Assembly: GCF_051262515.1 (NCBI RefSeq)
Contig: NZ_JBIMER010000011.1
Location: 24,156 to 88,155, forward strand
Length of the DNA: 64,000 bases
DNA from: Arthrobacter_N sp051262515
Lineage (GTDB): Bacteria; Actinomycetota; Actinomycetes; Actinomycetales; Micrococcaceae
Direction of reading: 5' to 3'
Made by a program: the position numbers and the translations under genes. The notes under the pieces are model-generated. The model was not told where the DNA came from. It did not search any database and saw nothing but the letters and a program-made list of their open reading frames with translations. Shown here one piece after another: positions 8,828 to 16,325 of this stretch; within the stretch, counting starts at the first letter, position 1, and each line of letters begins with the position of its first letter.

Positions 8828-10235
8828 GAACCAGAACGCCACGGGAACGGGCGGGGACACGCGGGTGGACCGCGCGGACGCGCTGAAGCTCGGCGCCGCG
8901 GCAGGTGTGGTGGCGGTGGCCGCCCTGGCCGCCGGACCGTCCGTGGCCGCGCGGGCCGCGGTCCGGCCGGTGCGCACGCCGGCGGCCGTGCCCGCGGCCG
9001 AGGTTCCGCTGCCGGGCGTCCTCGACATCTACATCAACGAGGGATACGCGAAGATGGTCGACGACTCGCTCGTCTACCACCGCGGGTTCGGCGACGCGCC
9101 GACCACACTCAAGGCCGCCAAACCCGCCCTGCGCATGAAGCCGAAGGTCTTCACGGCCGACGGGCGGATCGTCGATTCGCGGACCTATCCGCTGGACGCG
9201 GAGGTGCCCGCGGACGGGACGCCCACGCCGCTGGCCCAGGATCCCGCAAACGTGGGACAGTTCCTAATCCGCCGCGACTACTGGGCCAGCCACTTCCCGG
9301 AACGGACGCTGATCGCCGAGCTTGGGGCCACGGTGCGGCTGCGCGTGTTCAACACGCTGGCCGGTACGCACCGGCTGACGATCGCCCGCGCCGGAGCGGA
9401 CGGGACCGAGTTGACGACGGGAGACATTCCGCCGGGTGGATACGGCATGCTCGAATTCGAGGCGCCGCCGCCCGGCACCTACATCTACCACGACTCGACC
9501 AATGCACCGGTCCAACGGACCCTGGGGCTGTTCGGATGCCTGTTGGTCGCCGACCCGGAGGAACCCTGGCACGTGGCCAAGGACCAGGCCTGTTTCGAAC
9601 GGCAATGGCTGTGGATGGCGCACGCCGTCGATCCGGAGTGGGCGGCTATCGAAGCTGCGGGCGGGACCGTGGACCAGAAGGCGAACCCGGCCGTCCCGCG
9701 GTACTTCCTGCTCAACGACCGCAGCGGGTACGAGGCCCTGGCCCATTCGCCGAACAAGGCCATCAACCAAGCAAGCCACGAGGAGTCGTTGATCTCCGGC
9801 TATCCGCGACAGGTCGATGTGCGGCTGTTCGGGGAGGACCTGGTGGCCGGCACGATCCGCGCCGGGCAGATGGTGCGTCTGGTCAACCCGGGCATCGTCT
9901 TCCACCAGATCCACTTCCACGGCAACCACTTGTGGACCGTGCGGCGCAACAACGTGGAGTGGCCGCGCACGCGGGGCTATGTCGATGCCGACGGGCACGT
10001 GGTCCTGCAGCAGTGGGAGGACGTCGTGGAGTTGGAGCCGATGGACGCGAAGGACTGCATGATCCCGATGAAGCGACCGCCGGACGCCACGGACATGGTG
10101 TGGGCAGCCAGGGGAACGGACTGGCTATATCCGATGCACTGCCACGCCGAGCCGTCGCAGACCGCGGCCGGCGGGATGTACCCGGGCGGCTTGGTCGCCC
10201 ACTGGAATCTCAAATCGATGGCATGGGGGGTGTAG
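8820..10235 (+). CDS. Multicopper-oxidase-like protein carrying only the C-terminal half of the copper ligands
   Basis: A 471-residue cupredoxin-fold protein. The N-terminus has a Tat-like but single-arginine signal (DRADALKLGAAAGVV), so its export may depend on partners. The first cupredoxin domain keeps the fold (PPGTYIYHDSTNAPVQRTLG) but has lost the HxHG and HCH ligands. The last domain has HQIHFHG (H362, H365, H367) and MHCHAEPS (H440, C441, H442), the third and fourth multicopper-oxidase motifs. The distal type 1 His expected four residues after HCH is Ser446. The missing motifs 1 and 2 occur in the next gene 3 bp downstream, suggesting a shared copper centre. Laccase, metal oxidase and nitrite-reductase-like roles are all possible. 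Confidence 0.78.
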   Translation: MRENQNATGTGGDTRVDRADALKLGAAAGVVAVAALAAGPSVAARAAVRPVRTPAAVPAAEVPLPGVLDIYINEGYAKMVDDSLVYHRGFGDAPTTLKAAKPALRMKPKVFTADGRIVDSRTYPLDAEVPADGTPTPLAQDPANVGQFLIRRDYWASHFPERTLIAELGATVRLRVFNTLAGTHRLTIARAGADGTELTTGDIPPGGYGMLEFEAPPPGTYIYHDSTNAPVQRTLGLFGCLLVADPEEPWHVAKDQACFERQWLWMAHAVDPEWAAIEAAGGTVDQKANPAVPRYFLLNDRSGYEALAHSPNKAINQASHEESLISGYPRQVDVRLFGEDLVAGTIRAGQMVRLVNPGIVFHQIHFHGNHLWTVRRNNVEWPRTRGYVDADGHVVLQQWEDVVELEPMDAKDCMIPMKRPPDATDMVWAARGTDWLYPMHCHAEPSQTAAGGMYPGGLVAHWNLKSMAWGV

Positions 10236-10238
10236 GTC

Positions 10239-11753
10239 ATGGCTTCACCACAGATCGAGACGGTCGCCGCACGAAGGCGCGACGCCCGAGCGACCAAGGA
10301 GGATGCCCGGGAACGCGCGCGGAAGGCCGCTAGGGCCGCCAAGAAGGCGCGCGAAGAGGCCAAGAGGGCGAAGGGAGCCGCAGTGCGGGCCGCCAAGAAC
10401 GCCAAGGAGGAGGCAAGGCGAGCCGCACGGCGAACCGCGACGCCCACCAAGTCCGCGGCCCGGTCGAGCCAGACACCCACGTCGTCGTCGGCGCCGGCCA
10501 CCTCTTCCGCGCCGGCCTCGTCATCGGCCGAAGTCTCATCCTCCGCGCCTCTGTCCTCTTCCGCGCCCGCATCGTCATCATCGTCGAACAGTTCGCCGTC
10601 GAGCAGCGCGCCATCGACGGCGCCGCCGAAGGACGACGACGGCGATCACAGCGAGTACGACTCGCAGGCCGACTTTGCCTCGCGTCAGATGGAACAGGAC
10701 AATCCGGTGACGGAATTCCTGCAGGAACCACACTTCGCGGTGGAGATGGGAATCTCGAAGCGGGACCTGACGTTCCCCGACGGGGCGGAATTCGAAATGT
10801 GGGTGTTCGACACCGAAGCATCCGGCCGCGGGTTCCCCGGTCCCACGCTTCGTCCGAAGGAAAACGAGGTCTTCCACGCGGGCATCAAGCCGAGCATGGG
10901 GCCACACACGATCCACTGGCACGGCATGGAACCGGATCCACGGAACGACGGCGTCGGGCACACTTCGTTTGAGATCGACGGACGGTACACGTACCAGTGG
11001 CGGGCGGAGCCGGGCCGCGTTGGCAACCCGAACTACGGGGCGGCGGGAACGTACTTTTACCACTGCCACGTCAACACGCCGTTGCATGCGCAACTGGGGC
11101 TGCTGGGACCGCTGATCGTGGATCCCGTGGTGCTGCCGGGATTCCCGGTGCCCGCGGGCATGCGGCGCGCGTTCGCGGACGGGCCGTTGTACGACATCGC
11201 CACGGAGTCCCTGATCATGCCGTATTCCGTGGACCCCCGCTGGCACACGATGGGCCACGCGGCGGGGCTGTCCGGCGAGGACGTGGGACTGAACAGGTTC
11301 GAACCGACGAACTTCTACATCACGGGCGGGCTCCTGGACAGCCGCGTGGAGAAGGACGAGGCCGTGTGGGCCCCGGACCAGCTGCCGATCAACATCGAGC
11401 GGGAAGGGCGCGCGCCCAGTCTGATGCGACTGCTGGACGGCAACTACCTGCCGAACAAGATCAAGTTCAAGGGACCGGACGGCAAGTACGCCCGCATCGC
11501 CGAACTGATCGCCCACGACGGGCGTCCCTACCGGGACACGTCGGATCCCCTGGGGCCCTCCATCCCGACCAGCATGCTGGAGGACCAGGCGAACCGGCTG
11601 ACCACCCACGTCGTGGCGATGGGCGCCGCCGAGCGTTACGACATCCTGCTGCATCCGGAGGTGCCGGGCGAGTACGTCATGTCGATCGAGTGGCACCACT
11701 GGATCACCGGGGCGGTGCTCGGGACACGGACGCTGAAGTTGATCGCCTCGTAG
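10239..11753 (+). CDS. Multicopper-oxidase-like protein with N-terminal copper motifs and a histone-H1-like tail
   Basis: A 504-residue protein. Residues ~10-65 are almost only Lys, Arg, Ala and Glu (AARAAKKAREEAKRAKGA), resembling histone H1 tails or a highly charged helix. Residues ~73-130 are a Ser/Ala/Pro linker. From ~residue 150 two cupredoxin domains follow. The first has HTIHWHG (H223, H226, H228) and YHCHVNTPLH (H275, C276, H277), multicopper-oxidase motifs 1 and 2. Motifs 3 and 4 are absent. No signal peptide is visible, so it would have to stay inside or be co-exported with the Tat-signal partner. It starts 3 bp after the preceding gene, whose ligand set is exactly complementary. 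Confidence 0.78.
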   Translation: MASPQIETVAARRRDARATKEDARERARKAARAAKKAREEAKRAKGAAVRAAKNAKEEARRAARRTATPTKSAARSSQTPTSSSAPATSSAPASSSAEVSSSAPLSSSAPASSSSSNSSPSSSAPSTAPPKDDDGDHSEYDSQADFASRQMEQDNPVTEFLQEPHFAVEMGISKRDLTFPDGAEFEMWVFDTEASGRGFPGPTLRPKENEVFHAGIKPSMGPHTIHWHGMEPDPRNDGVGHTSFEIDGRYTYQWRAEPGRVGNPNYGAAGTYFYHCHVNTPLHAQLGLLGPLIVDPVVLPGFPVPAGMRRAFADGPLYDIATESLIMPYSVDPRWHTMGHAAGLSGEDVGLNRFEPTNFYITGGLLDSRVEKDEAVWAPDQLPINIEREGRAPSLMRLLDGNYLPNKIKFKGPDGKYARIAELIAHDGRPYRDTSDPLGPSIPTSMLEDQANRLTTHVVAMGAAERYDILLHPEVPGEYVMSIEWHHWITGAVLGTRTLKLIAS

Positions 11754-11777
11754 CCGGCAACCCAACCAGTTCTGTCC

Positions 11778-11830
11778 GTGTCGGGATATGTGTCGGAATG
11801 CGCGAGGCTTTTCGACATGTATCCCGACAC
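11778..11830. repeat. Inverted repeat with tandem GTGTCGGRAT units between convergent genes
   Basis: Arms 11778-11795 and 11813-11830 match at 16 of 18 positions around a 17-nt loop. The left arm is itself two near-tandem copies, GTGTCGGGAT and GTGTCGGAAT, and the right arm holds the reverse complement ATCCCGACAC. The 11-mer ATGTGTCGGAA (11788-11798) recurs at 12960-12970, in the promoter region of the oxygenase gene, so the two copies flank that gene. It could be a bidirectional terminator for the convergent operons or a regulator-binding cluster. No T-tract follows. Confidence 0.5.
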
Positions 11831-11873
11831 CACCGGTTGGGCTGGGAAGTCCGCCGCGGATCAGCGCCGGAGG

Positions 11874-12899
11874 CTACTTGGCCAGTTCCGGGTAGTGGAT
11901 CTTCGCGGTCTGCGGGTGGGCGCGGAGCCAACCCTTGAGCACGTTGGCCCCGTAGGAGGACAGCATCGGGTTGTGGGGATCGTCCGACGCGCCGCGCGCG
12001 TCCGCCGCGAGGTGCGGCGGCAGCGGAATCGTGTCGATCACCGAGTCGAGGCGCGGCGACCAGAAGAACGGCACCGAATAGCGGTCGACGCCGGCCGGGG
12101 GAGCGGTCACGCGGTGGATGGTGGCCATCAGGTAGCCGTTGGTCGCTACCTCCAGCATCTCGCCGAGGTTCACCACGAGCGCGCCCTCGATGGGTTCGAC
12201 CGTGATCCACTCGTCCTGGCCGTAGGGCTTGACCTCGAGCCCGCCCACCAGATCCTGCAGCAGCAGGGTCACGAAACCGTAGTCCGCGTGGGCGCCGACG
12301 CCCTGGTTGCCCGCCTCGGGGACCAGGTTGCCGCCGACATAGTGGACCAGCTTGCCCATCCAGGCAGGGGCGGATTCGAACGGCTCGGCGAAGTAGTCCT
12401 CGGGCAGTTCGAGCGAGACGGCGATCGCGGACAGCAGCTCCGCGCCGATTGAACTCATGAGCCCGGCCCATTCCATGGCCGCGTGCTCGAGGTCCGGGAA
12501 GGCCTCGGGCCACTGGTTCGGTCCCTGCAGGTTCAGGTACGGGCGGTCGGCCGGCACCTCGAGAAGCGTCTCGCGCTCAGGGCCGAAGTCGATCTGTTCG
12601 CGCGAATCGGCGCGCCCGCGGGTGATCTCCGTGCCGAGGCGGGTGTATCCGCGGAACTGGGCAGAACTGCGGTTGTCCAGCTTGAGCCGCTCCTCCAGCG
12701 GAAGGCGGAAAAAACGGGCGATGGTGTCCAGTAGCTCCCGCGCCTGCTCGGCGCGCGCCCCGTAGCCGGTGATCTGGAAGAAGCCGACATTGTGTGCGGC
12801 GTCGCGCAGCGCGGCGATGAAGTCGGGATCGAAATGTCCGTCGGCGGTGCGCGCGGTGGACATATCCAATACGGGAACGGAGGTGCGGACTGTGTTCAT
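11874..12899 (-). CDS. 2-oxoglutarate/Fe(II)-type oxygenase, isopenicillin N synthase family
   Basis: A 341-residue soluble non-heme iron oxygenase. Two domains are seen. A DIOX_N-like region (residues ~5-120) has VGFFQITGYG. The catalytic double-stranded beta-helix has HADYGFVTLL supplying the His and Asp iron ligands, a second His in ATIHRVTAP, and DRYSVPFF as the RxS co-substrate motif. Length is typical. The substrate cannot be read from sequence; candidates include small organic acids, hormones and purines. It is convergent with the copper-oxidase operon. A GTGTCGGAA motif lies ~60 bp upstream of its start. Confidence 0.85.
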   Translation of the reverse strand: MNTVRTSVPVLDMSTARTADGHFDPDFIAALRDAAHNVGFFQITGYGARAEQARELLDTIARFFRLPLEERLKLDNRSSAQFRGYTRLGTEITRGRADSREQIDFGPERETLLEVPADRPYLNLQGPNQWPEAFPDLEHAAMEWAGLMSSIGAELLSAIAVSLELPEDYFAEPFESAPAWMGKLVHYVGGNLVPEAGNQGVGAHADYGFVTLLLQDLVGGLEVKPYGQDEWITVEPIEGALVVNLGEMLEVATNGYLMATIHRVTAPPAGVDRYSVPFFWSPRLDSVIDTIPLPPHLAADARGASDDPHNPMLSSYGANVLKGWLRAHPQTAKIHYPELAK

Positions 12900-13077
12900 G
12901 ACACAACGTTAGGCCCGTGTTACGTGGCCGGGGAAGCGATCATGACGCGCTATTCCGTCATGTGTCGGAACATTGCGGAACCCTTGACTTAAGGCGCCGC
13001 CGGCTTGCCATTCGACGCGCCGCACCGCCGACGCGGCGGCGGTCGTTCTAAGTTGGTCCGCCGTTCCCTAAGCTGGG

Positions 13078-13380
13078 TTGGTGATCTTCAAAGCCGTTGG
13101 CGATTCCCGCCCGTACCCGGACCATGGTTACGTCTCGCCCAAGGACTGGGCGGTCGTCTCCCCGCGCCAGGTCCGGCTGGACGAGCTCGTGACGGTCAAG
13201 ACCACCCTGGACCTCGGCGCGCTGCTCGCGGAGGACTCCACTTTCTTCGGCGACCTGTTCCCGCACGTCGTGGTGTGGCGGGGCACCATGTACCTCGAGG
13301 ACGGGCTGCACCGGGCGGTTCGCACGGCGCTGCACCACCGCTCAGTGATGCATGCGCGCGTGCTGGTCCTGGAGGACTAG
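13078..13380 (+). CDS. Conserved actinobacterial small protein of the type labelled VapB-family antitoxin
   Basis: A 100-residue soluble protein. The sequence (AVGDSRPYPDHGY near the start, LEDGLHRAVRTALHHR near the end) matches a widespread actinobacterial family that, as I recall, is often labelled type II antitoxin VapB. I see no VapC toxin beside it, and the neighbour is a LytR C-terminal-domain protein 2 bp downstream. A toxin-antitoxin role is therefore doubtful. The start may be TTG at 13078 or GTG at 13081; no strong ribosome-binding site separates them. Function unknown. Confidence 0.75.
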   Translation: MVIFKAVGDSRPYPDHGYVSPKDWAVVSPRQVRLDELVTVKTTLDLGALLAEDSTFFGDLFPHVVVWRGTMYLEDGLHRAVRTALHHRSVMHARVLVLED

Positions 13381-13382
13381 GC

Positions 13383-14075
13383 ATGGCGCGTAAGAAGCGC
13401 GTGGACCCGCGAGAGTGGCATGGACACCGCATCGTCACCGAGGACGACCTCGCCCGCGACTTCGACGCCAGCGATCCCGAACACGTCAACGACCCCCACC
13501 ATTACATGAAGCGGCTGCGCCACGGCGTCGTTTTGGTGCTGCTGGTGGCCTTCGTGGTGGCGGCGCTCGTCGGCGCCTACCTGGTGTCGACCCGGCAACT
13601 GGTTATCCCCGCCCTGGAGCCGGAGGCCGAGGCGCCCGTGACCGCGGTGGCGGAACCGGCGTGCCCCGTTCAGACATACCCCTACCTCGACCCGCAAACC
13701 GTCACGGTGAACGTCTACAACGCCACGCAAATCAACGGATTGGCCGGCGCCGCCGCCAACCGGCTCGAACAGCGCGGCTTCACGATCGGCGAGGTGGGCA
13801 ACAAGGTGCTCAACGATCCGGACATCGTGGCGGCCGTGGGCTCCGGGACGGCGGGCCGCGGCCAGGCGCTGACCCTCCAGCACCACATCGAGGGCACCGA
13901 GTACGTCAAGGACCCAGCGAACGACGGCGATTCGGTGGACCTGGTGGTGGGGCAGAAGTTCGACCAACTCATCGACGCCGCGTCCGTTTCAACCGACGAC
14001 GGACGCCTGCGCTGCCCGCGGGCGACCGAGGAGGAGGAGAAGTCGGCGGAGGCGACGCCGGCCCCCGAAGGCTAG
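13383..14075 (+). CDS. Membrane-anchored protein with LytR C-terminal domain
   Basis: A 230-residue protein. A polar cytoplasmic region (residues 1-~55) is followed by one transmembrane helix around VVLVLLVAFVVAALVGAYLV. The extracytoplasmic part has a LytR_C domain (TVTVNVYNATQINGLAGAAA onward, ~residues 103-200). The tail is acidic and Glu-rich. LytR_C domains occur on and beside LCP cell-wall ligases; the domain's own role is not settled. The gene is 2 bp after the small conserved gene, so they are one operon. Its TAG stop shares a CTAG with the convergent DsbA-family gene. Confidence 0.82.
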   Translation: MARKKRVDPREWHGHRIVTEDDLARDFDASDPEHVNDPHHYMKRLRHGVVLVLLVAFVVAALVGAYLVSTRQLVIPALEPEAEAPVTAVAEPACPVQTYPYLDPQTVTVNVYNATQINGLAGAAANRLEQRGFTIGEVGNKVLNDPDIVAAVGSGTAGRGQALTLQHHIEGTEYVKDPANDGDSVDLVVGQKFDQLIDAASVSTDDGRLRCPRATEEEEKSAEATPAPEG

Positions 14076-14785
14076 TCGCAGCCCCGCGGACCGCACGTCT
14101 GGCCGTCGGCGCCGGCGGCAACCATGGTGAGCGGGTTGCTTTCCCCCCACGCCGTGGTCAGCGCCTCGGCGAAGGCCTCGGCGGGCTGTGCGCCGGAGAT
14201 GCCGTACTTCATGTCCAGCACGAAAAACGGGACCCCGGTGATGCCGAGGGCGCGCGCCTGGGCGAAATCGGCCTCGACGGCATCCCGGTAACCGTCGCCG
14301 TCCAGGACGCGGGCGACTTCGGCCTCCGTGAGCCCGGCCTCCGTCGCGAGCGACAGGAGCGTGCCGCGGTCCCCGGTGTCCAGGCCCTTTTCGAAGTGGG
14401 CGGAGAGCAACGCCTCCTTGACCTCGTCGCCGCGGCCGTTCTCCTTGGCGAGGTGCAGGAGGCGGTGGGCGGTGAACGAGTTGGCGACCTTGAGGTTCCC
14501 GAAGTCGTACGCGAGCCCCTCGCCGGCGGCCTGGCCCGTGACGTGCTCCAGCATCCGGGTGACCTGCGCGGCGGGCAGGCCCTTGATGGTGGACAGGTAT
14601 TCGGTCTCCGTGCCCTCATAGCGCTCCGGCAGCGAGGGGTCCAGCTGGTAGCTGTGCCACACGACGTCGACCTGGTCGCGGAAGGGGAGGCCGGCCAGGG
14701 CCGTCTCGAAGCGGCGCTTGCCGATGTAGCACCAGGGGCAGGCGATGTCGGACCAAATGTCTACGGTGAGGCGGGGCTGGTTCAT
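14072..14785 (-). CDS. DsbA family oxidoreductase (FrnE-like)
   Basis: A 237-residue thioredoxin-fold protein with the active site SDIACPWCYIGKRRF (CPWC, residues ~16-19) and the DsbA-type helical insertion. The cis-proline loop is GITGVPFFVLD, followed by the typical YGISGAQP segment. No signal peptide is present, so it is cytoplasmic, as for FrnE-type isomerases. The C-terminal TCGPRGCD adds two more cysteines. Related proteins act as thiol oxidoreductases or glutathione-S-transferase-like isomerases; the substrate here is unknown. Confidence 0.9.
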   Translation of the reverse strand: MNQPRLTVDIWSDIACPWCYIGKRRFETALAGLPFRDQVDVVWHSYQLDPSLPERYEGTETEYLSTIKGLPAAQVTRMLEHVTGQAAGEGLAYDFGNLKVANSFTAHRLLHLAKENGRGDEVKEALLSAHFEKGLDTGDRGTLLSLATEAGLTEAEVARVLDGDGYRDAVEADFAQARALGITGVPFFVLDMKYGISGAQPAEAFAEALTTAWGESNPLTMVAAGADGQTCGPRGCD

Positions 14786-14813
14786 ACGTGGGTGAACCCC
14801 GGGACGGACGGGC

Positions 14814-16037
14814 CTATTCCCGGTGTGTGCGGCGCAACAGCAGGTACGCCAGGCTCCCGGCGAGGAACCCCCAGAAGGGCGCGACGATGCCCCACGGCGC
14901 GATGCCGGAGGCGGTCACCACTAGCGTGATCAGCGCGGCCTCGACCGCCGCCGGACCCCGCTTGTCCGGTGACATCGCGTCGGCGAACGCTCCCTGGAGG
15001 GCCCCGGCCAGGGCGACGCCGGCCATCGCCGTGACGAGTTCGTCGGGGACGGCGTCGAGGAGGGAAACGATGGTCGCGCTGAAGGTGCCGAAGAGGATGA
15101 AGAACGCCCCGCAGGCGACGCCGGCGATGTAGCGGCGGCGGAGGTCCTCGTGGGACTCCCTGCCCGCGCAGATCCCGGCCGTGATCGCGGCCAGGTTGAT
15201 CGAGTGGGCTCCGAACGGCGCGAAGACGATGGAGGCGGCCGCCGCCCCGCCGAGCAGCAGCCGGTCGTTGGGCACGTAGCCGCTGGAGATCATCATGGCC
15301 AGCCCGGGCGCGTTCTGGCCCGCCATCGTCACGATCAGGAGCGGAACGGAGATGCCCAGCACGGCCATCGGGGAGAACGTCGGGGTGGTCCACAGCGGGC
15401 CGGACAGCGAGGCCTCGACCTCCGGCGCGGTGGCCTGGCCGGAGGCGACGGCGAGCACGACGCCGGCGAGAAGGGCGAGCAGGACGGCGTACTTGGGGAG
15501 GAAGCGGCGGCCCAGGAGGTAGGCGGCGACCAGCCCGCCGGCCACCAGCGGGGAGTCGACGACGGCGCCGGCCACGTTGATCACGAACGGCAGGAGGACG
15601 CCGGCCAGGACGGCGGCCACGACGGGCCGGGGAACGGCGGTGAGCAGGCGGCCGAAGAGGCCCGAAACGCCGAGCGCGAGACCGAGGGCCCCGGCGACGA
15701 TGTACGCGCCGATCGCGTCCGAATACGCGTAGTCGCCCAGCGCGGTCAGCAACAGGGCCGCTCCCGGTACGGACCACGCGACGACGACGGGCATCCGCGT
15801 CATCACGCTGAGCAGGACGCAGACGATCCCGCTGCCGACCGAGATGGCCCACACCCAGGAGGTGGTCTGGTCGGCCGTCAGGCCGGCGCGCTTCGCGGCC
15901 CCGAGAACCACCAGCAGCGGTCCGGCGTAGGAGACGGCGACGGCGATGAATCCCGCCACGACGGCGGACAACGAGACGTCGCGGAGGAAGCCGCCGCGCC
16001 GCGCGTCGGGGGCGCGGAGCCCGGTGGATGACTGCAT
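14814..16037 (-). CDS. benE: Benzoate/H+ symporter BenE
   Basis: A 407-residue inner-membrane transporter with about 11-12 hydrophobic helices and the BenE-family segments (GLTADQTTSWVWAISVGSG; TMAGQNAPGLAMM). The ATG at 16037 is preceded by GAAAGG and gives the normal N-terminus; the longer reading frame upstream lacks support. It is divergent from benA, so a shared 288-bp control region serves both. Together with BenK it gives this strain two different benzoate uptake systems. Confidence 0.9.
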   Translation of the reverse strand: MQSSTGLRAPDARRGGFLRDVSLSAVVAGFIAVAVSYAGPLLVVLGAAKRAGLTADQTTSWVWAISVGSGIVCVLLSVMTRMPVVVAWSVPGAALLLTALGDYAYSDAIGAYIVAGALGLALGVSGLFGRLLTAVPRPVVAAVLAGVLLPFVINVAGAVVDSPLVAGGLVAAYLLGRRFLPKYAVLLALLAGVVLAVASGQATAPEVEASLSGPLWTTPTFSPMAVLGISVPLLIVTMAGQNAPGLAMMISSGYVPNDRLLLGGAAAASIVFAPFGAHSINLAAITAGICAGRESHEDLRRRYIAGVACGAFFILFGTFSATIVSLLDAVPDELVTAMAGVALAGALQGAFADAMSPDKRGPAAVEAALITLVVTASGIAPWGIVAPFWGFLAGSLAYLLLRRTHRE

Positions 16038-16216
16038 GCCGCGCCTTTCGTTCGTGTGGGGGTCTGTGTGGAGGGCGTCCGGTGTGATCCGGGGCACGCC
16101 CAAACCCAGCCCACCGTACGCCGCAGAGGAGCGTGCCACAAATACCAAAAGCCCCGTAATCCAGAGGAAAAGGCTCTCAATAGGCACCCTTGGTCAAGCC
16201 TAGGTAAATGCCCAGT

Positions 16217-16252
16217 GTGACCGCGCGCACTAGGTGTGATGGTTGAGGTCAC
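16217..16252. promoter_or_regulatory. Inverted repeat in the benE/benA control region
   Basis: GTGACC at 16217-16222 and GGTCAC at 16247-16252 form an inverted repeat 24 bp apart, about 75 bp before the benA start, with GTGTGA repeated between them. It is a candidate site for BenR or another regulator of the ben operon. The evidence is symmetry and position only. Confidence 0.25.
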
Positions 16253-16325
16253 CCATTTTTTTCCCGCGTCCCATTCGGCAGGATGGCGCGGCCCCAGTGG
16301 CAATGAAGACACAGAAGGAGACGCC

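Noticed and set aside
13078..13380. Type II toxin-antitoxin module
   Set aside because: Only the VapB-annotated-type protein is present. No toxin-like partner lies on either side and the neighbour is a LytR_C membrane protein.
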